Assembly (NCBI GenBank): GCA_001773955.1
Contig: MEYH01000003.1
Coordinates: 1-37,491 of the forward strand
Source: Candidatus Sediminicultor quintus
Lineage (GTDB): Bacteria; Atribacterota; Phoenicimicrobiia; Phoenicimicrobiales; Phoenicimicrobiaceae
DNA: 37,491 nt
Reading direction: 5' to 3'
The notes under the pieces were generated by a model. That model did no database searches and was not told the DNA's origin. It saw only the letters and a program-made list of their open reading frames with translations. A program made the translations under genes and the position numbers. Numbering within the stretch: position 1 is the first letter of the stretch; the number at the start of each line of letters is the position of its first letter. This document shows, in pieces, positions 36,059 to 37,491 of the stretch.

Positions 36059-36133
36059 AAACTGTAAACCGATAACTGACAACTAAAAACTTGTTTTTAA
36101 AACTAACGACTATTCACTATTCACTAACGACTA
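36001..36133 (+). repeat. Repeat cluster overlapping the acpS 3' end
   Basis: The cluster comprises AGAAGACAGAAGTCAGAAG words, then the simplest GTAGGGG element (36021-36048), a perfect 28-base palindrome with half GTAGGGGCACGATG. Next come ACTGTAAACCGATAACTG, a TTGTTTTTAAAA link and the right family-1 words CTAACGACTATTCACTATTC up to the nnr ribosome binding site region GGGAG. The first 58 bases lie inside the acpS reading frame. Confidence 0.85.
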
Positions 36134-36152
36134 ATTTAATGGGAGTTATCTT

Positions 36153-37491
36153 ATGAAGGTAGTTACCAGTCAACAAATGAGAGAGATTGATCGCAAAGCA
36201 ATAGAAGAAAATAACCTATCTGGTCTTGCTTTAATGGAAAATGCCGGATTAAGAATATTTCAAAGCCTGAAAGATATTTATTCTGACTTAAGATTAAAAA
36301 AGATTATCATCTTTGCTGGATCGGGCAATAATGGGGGAGATGGTTTTGTAGTTGCCCGTCATCTTTATGATTATGGAGTGAAAGTAGAAGTATTTCTCCT
36401 GGCTCCTTTTCACAAAATTAAAGATGAGGCAGGAGAAAATTTAAATATAATTGGTAAAATGGGAGTCGAATTGATTGAATTAGAGGCAGTAAAACTCGAA
36501 GAGATACAAAAAGCCATACAAAATTCTGATTTGATTATTGATGCTATATTAGGAACCGGATTGCAAGGAAAGGTAACTGGTTTAAAAGCTAAGATGATAG
36601 ACCTGATTAATATTGCTAACAAGGAAGTAGTTGCAATTGATGTTCCTTCTGGTTTAAATGCAGATTCAGGAAAGATTGAAGGACCATGCATCAAAGCAAC
36701 TCATACCATTACTTTAGCACTACCAAAAATTGGTTTACTGCTTTTTCCTGGAGCAAGCTTTGCAGGAAAGGTAAAAGTTGAAGACATTGGCATACCTTCT
36801 TATCTTTTAGAAAATAATAAAATAAAAACTAATATTGTAACCAAAGAGATGGTCCAATCACTTATACCGTTTCGTGCAACTTATTCTCACAAAGGCTCTT
36901 TCGGCAAAGTCTTAATCTTAGCTGGTTCGGTTGGCATGACCGGAGCAGCATATTTATCCAGCGAAGCAGCTATGAGAAGTGGAACAGGCATTGTGGTATT
37001 AGGAATTCCTCGAAGTTTGAATCAAATAATGGAAATAAAATTAACCGAAGTTATGACCTTTCCTCTTGCCGAAACGGTAAAACAGTCTTTAGGAGAAGAA
37101 GCAGAAGAAACAATTTTAAAATTAATGAAAAATTATTCCGTATTAGGGATAGGCCCTGGCATTTCTCGAGAATTAGAGACTCAACGATTAGTAAGAAAAA
37201 TTATAGAAAAGTCTAACATCCCTTTAGTTATTGATGCCGATGCAATATTCGCCCTAAGCAAGGATACTTCCCTATTGAAAAAGGTTAAAGCTCCTCTGGT
37301 GATTACTCCTCATCCAGGCGAAATGGCTAAACTAATAAATAAGGATATAGATTATATTTTAAATAATCAATTAGATATTACCAGAGAAATTGCTCAAGAA
37401 TTTGGGATTGTGGTAGTTTTAAAGGGAGCTAGAACAATTATTGCCAATAAAGAAGGAGAAGCCTATATCAATGTTGGTGATAATTCGGGAA
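36153..37491 (+). CDS. nnr: Bifunctional NAD(P)HX epimerase/dehydratase (3'-truncated by window)
   Basis: This gene is absent from the ORF track because it runs off the window. The enzyme repairs hydrated NAD(P)H. The N-terminal epimerase domain shows TSQQMREIDRKAIEE, LMENAG, FAGSGNNGGDGFVVARHL, IIDAILGTGLQG and AIDVPSGLNADSG. The C-terminal ATP/ADP-dependent dehydratase (ribokinase-like) domain shows KGSFGKVLILAGSVGMTGAAYLSSEAAMRSGTG, GIGPGIS, VIDADAI, ITPHPGEMAKL and VVLKGARTII. About 446 codons are present and the last part of the dehydratase domain is missing. GGGAG precedes the ATG. Confidence 0.94.
   Translation, partial: MKVVTSQQMREIDRKAIEENNLSGLALMENAGLRIFQSLKDIYSDLRLKKIIIFAGSGNNGGDGFVVARHLYDYGVKVEVFLLAPFHKIKDEAGENLNIIGKMGVELIELEAVKLEEIQKAIQNSDLIIDAILGTGLQGKVTGLKAKMIDLINIANKEVVAIDVPSGLNADSGKIEGPCIKATHTITLALPKIGLLLFPGASFAGKVKVEDIGIPSYLLENNKIKTNIVTKEMVQSLIPFRATYSHKGSFGKVLILAGSVGMTGAAYLSSEAAMRSGTGIVVLGIPRSLNQIMEIKLTEVMTFPLAETVKQSLGEEAEETILKLMKNYSVLGIGPGISRELETQRLVRKIIEKSNIPLVIDADAIFALSKDTSLLKKVKAPLVITPHPGEMAKLINKDIDYILNNQLDITREIAQEFGIVVVLKGARTIIANKEGEAYINVGDNSG

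Overview
The window is a single-strand (all +) block of housekeeping genes from a low-GC bacterium. It starts inside the S10 ribosomal-protein operon and runs through spc and alpha (rpsJ to rplQ). It then continues with ecfA1-ecfA2-ecfT-truA-rplM-rpsI, an ornithine-racemase-like gene overlapping argF, cdaA-cdaR-glmM-glmS, glnA, a threonine aldolase, a hotdog thioesterase, fxsA, acpS and a 3'-truncated nnr. Gene order (map-infA-rpmJ-rpsM-rpsK-rpsD-rpoA-rplQ-ecfAA'T-truA-rplM-rpsI and cdaA-cdaR-glmM), zinc-type S14, S4, L36 and Adk, an alpha-type GlnA and a glmS ribozyme all resemble Bacillota. The very heavy load of short intergenic repeats fits an uncultured, Bacillota-like deep lineage (for example Atribacterota) better than a typical Clostridium. 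That placement is inference and low confidence.

Layout. 1-16.6 kb: ribosomal proteins, SecY, Adk, Map, IF-1 and RNA polymerase alpha. The rpmD (L30) gene expected between rpsE and rplO is absent; those two genes overlap. 17-19.6 kb: ECF transporter energy-coupling module. 19.6-20.3 kb: tandem repeats and a remnant of a 23S-IVS/four-helix-bundle protein gene. 20.3-22.3 kb: truA, then rplM-rpsI with a consensus promoter and a strong intrinsic terminator. 22.4-24.5 kb: PLP racemase plus ornithine carbamoyltransferase. 25-31.4 kb: c-di-AMP synthase, its regulator, phosphoglucosamine mutase and glucosamine-6-phosphate synthase, the last preceded by a recognisable glmS ribozyme. This is the amino-sugar/cell-wall control block. 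31.6-37.5 kb: glutamine synthetase with a consensus promoter, then assorted metabolic genes.

The most unusual content is between the genes. Many gaps, including gaps inside the ribosomal operons, are filled with mosaics of short repeat modules. Family 1 has ends built from TAGTCGTTAGTGAATAG words after a stop codon and the inverse just before the next ribosome binding site. Family 2 does the same with GTATATCGTATATAG words. GTAGGGG...CCCCTAC elements contain perfect hairpins whose arm sequences differ from copy to copy but stay complementary. There are also (AGACAGA)-type arrays, an AAAGCGAAAA inverted-repeat family and a 'GTCATTGCGAG' MITE-like element. Two copies of one element carry a TTGACA-N17-TAYAGT promoter-like sequence. 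One repeat pair has been captured as the last ~20 codons of acpS. A 162-bp unit upstream of cdaA is exactly duplicated in tandem. No CRISPR array, rRNA, tRNA, prophage or transposase gene was seen.
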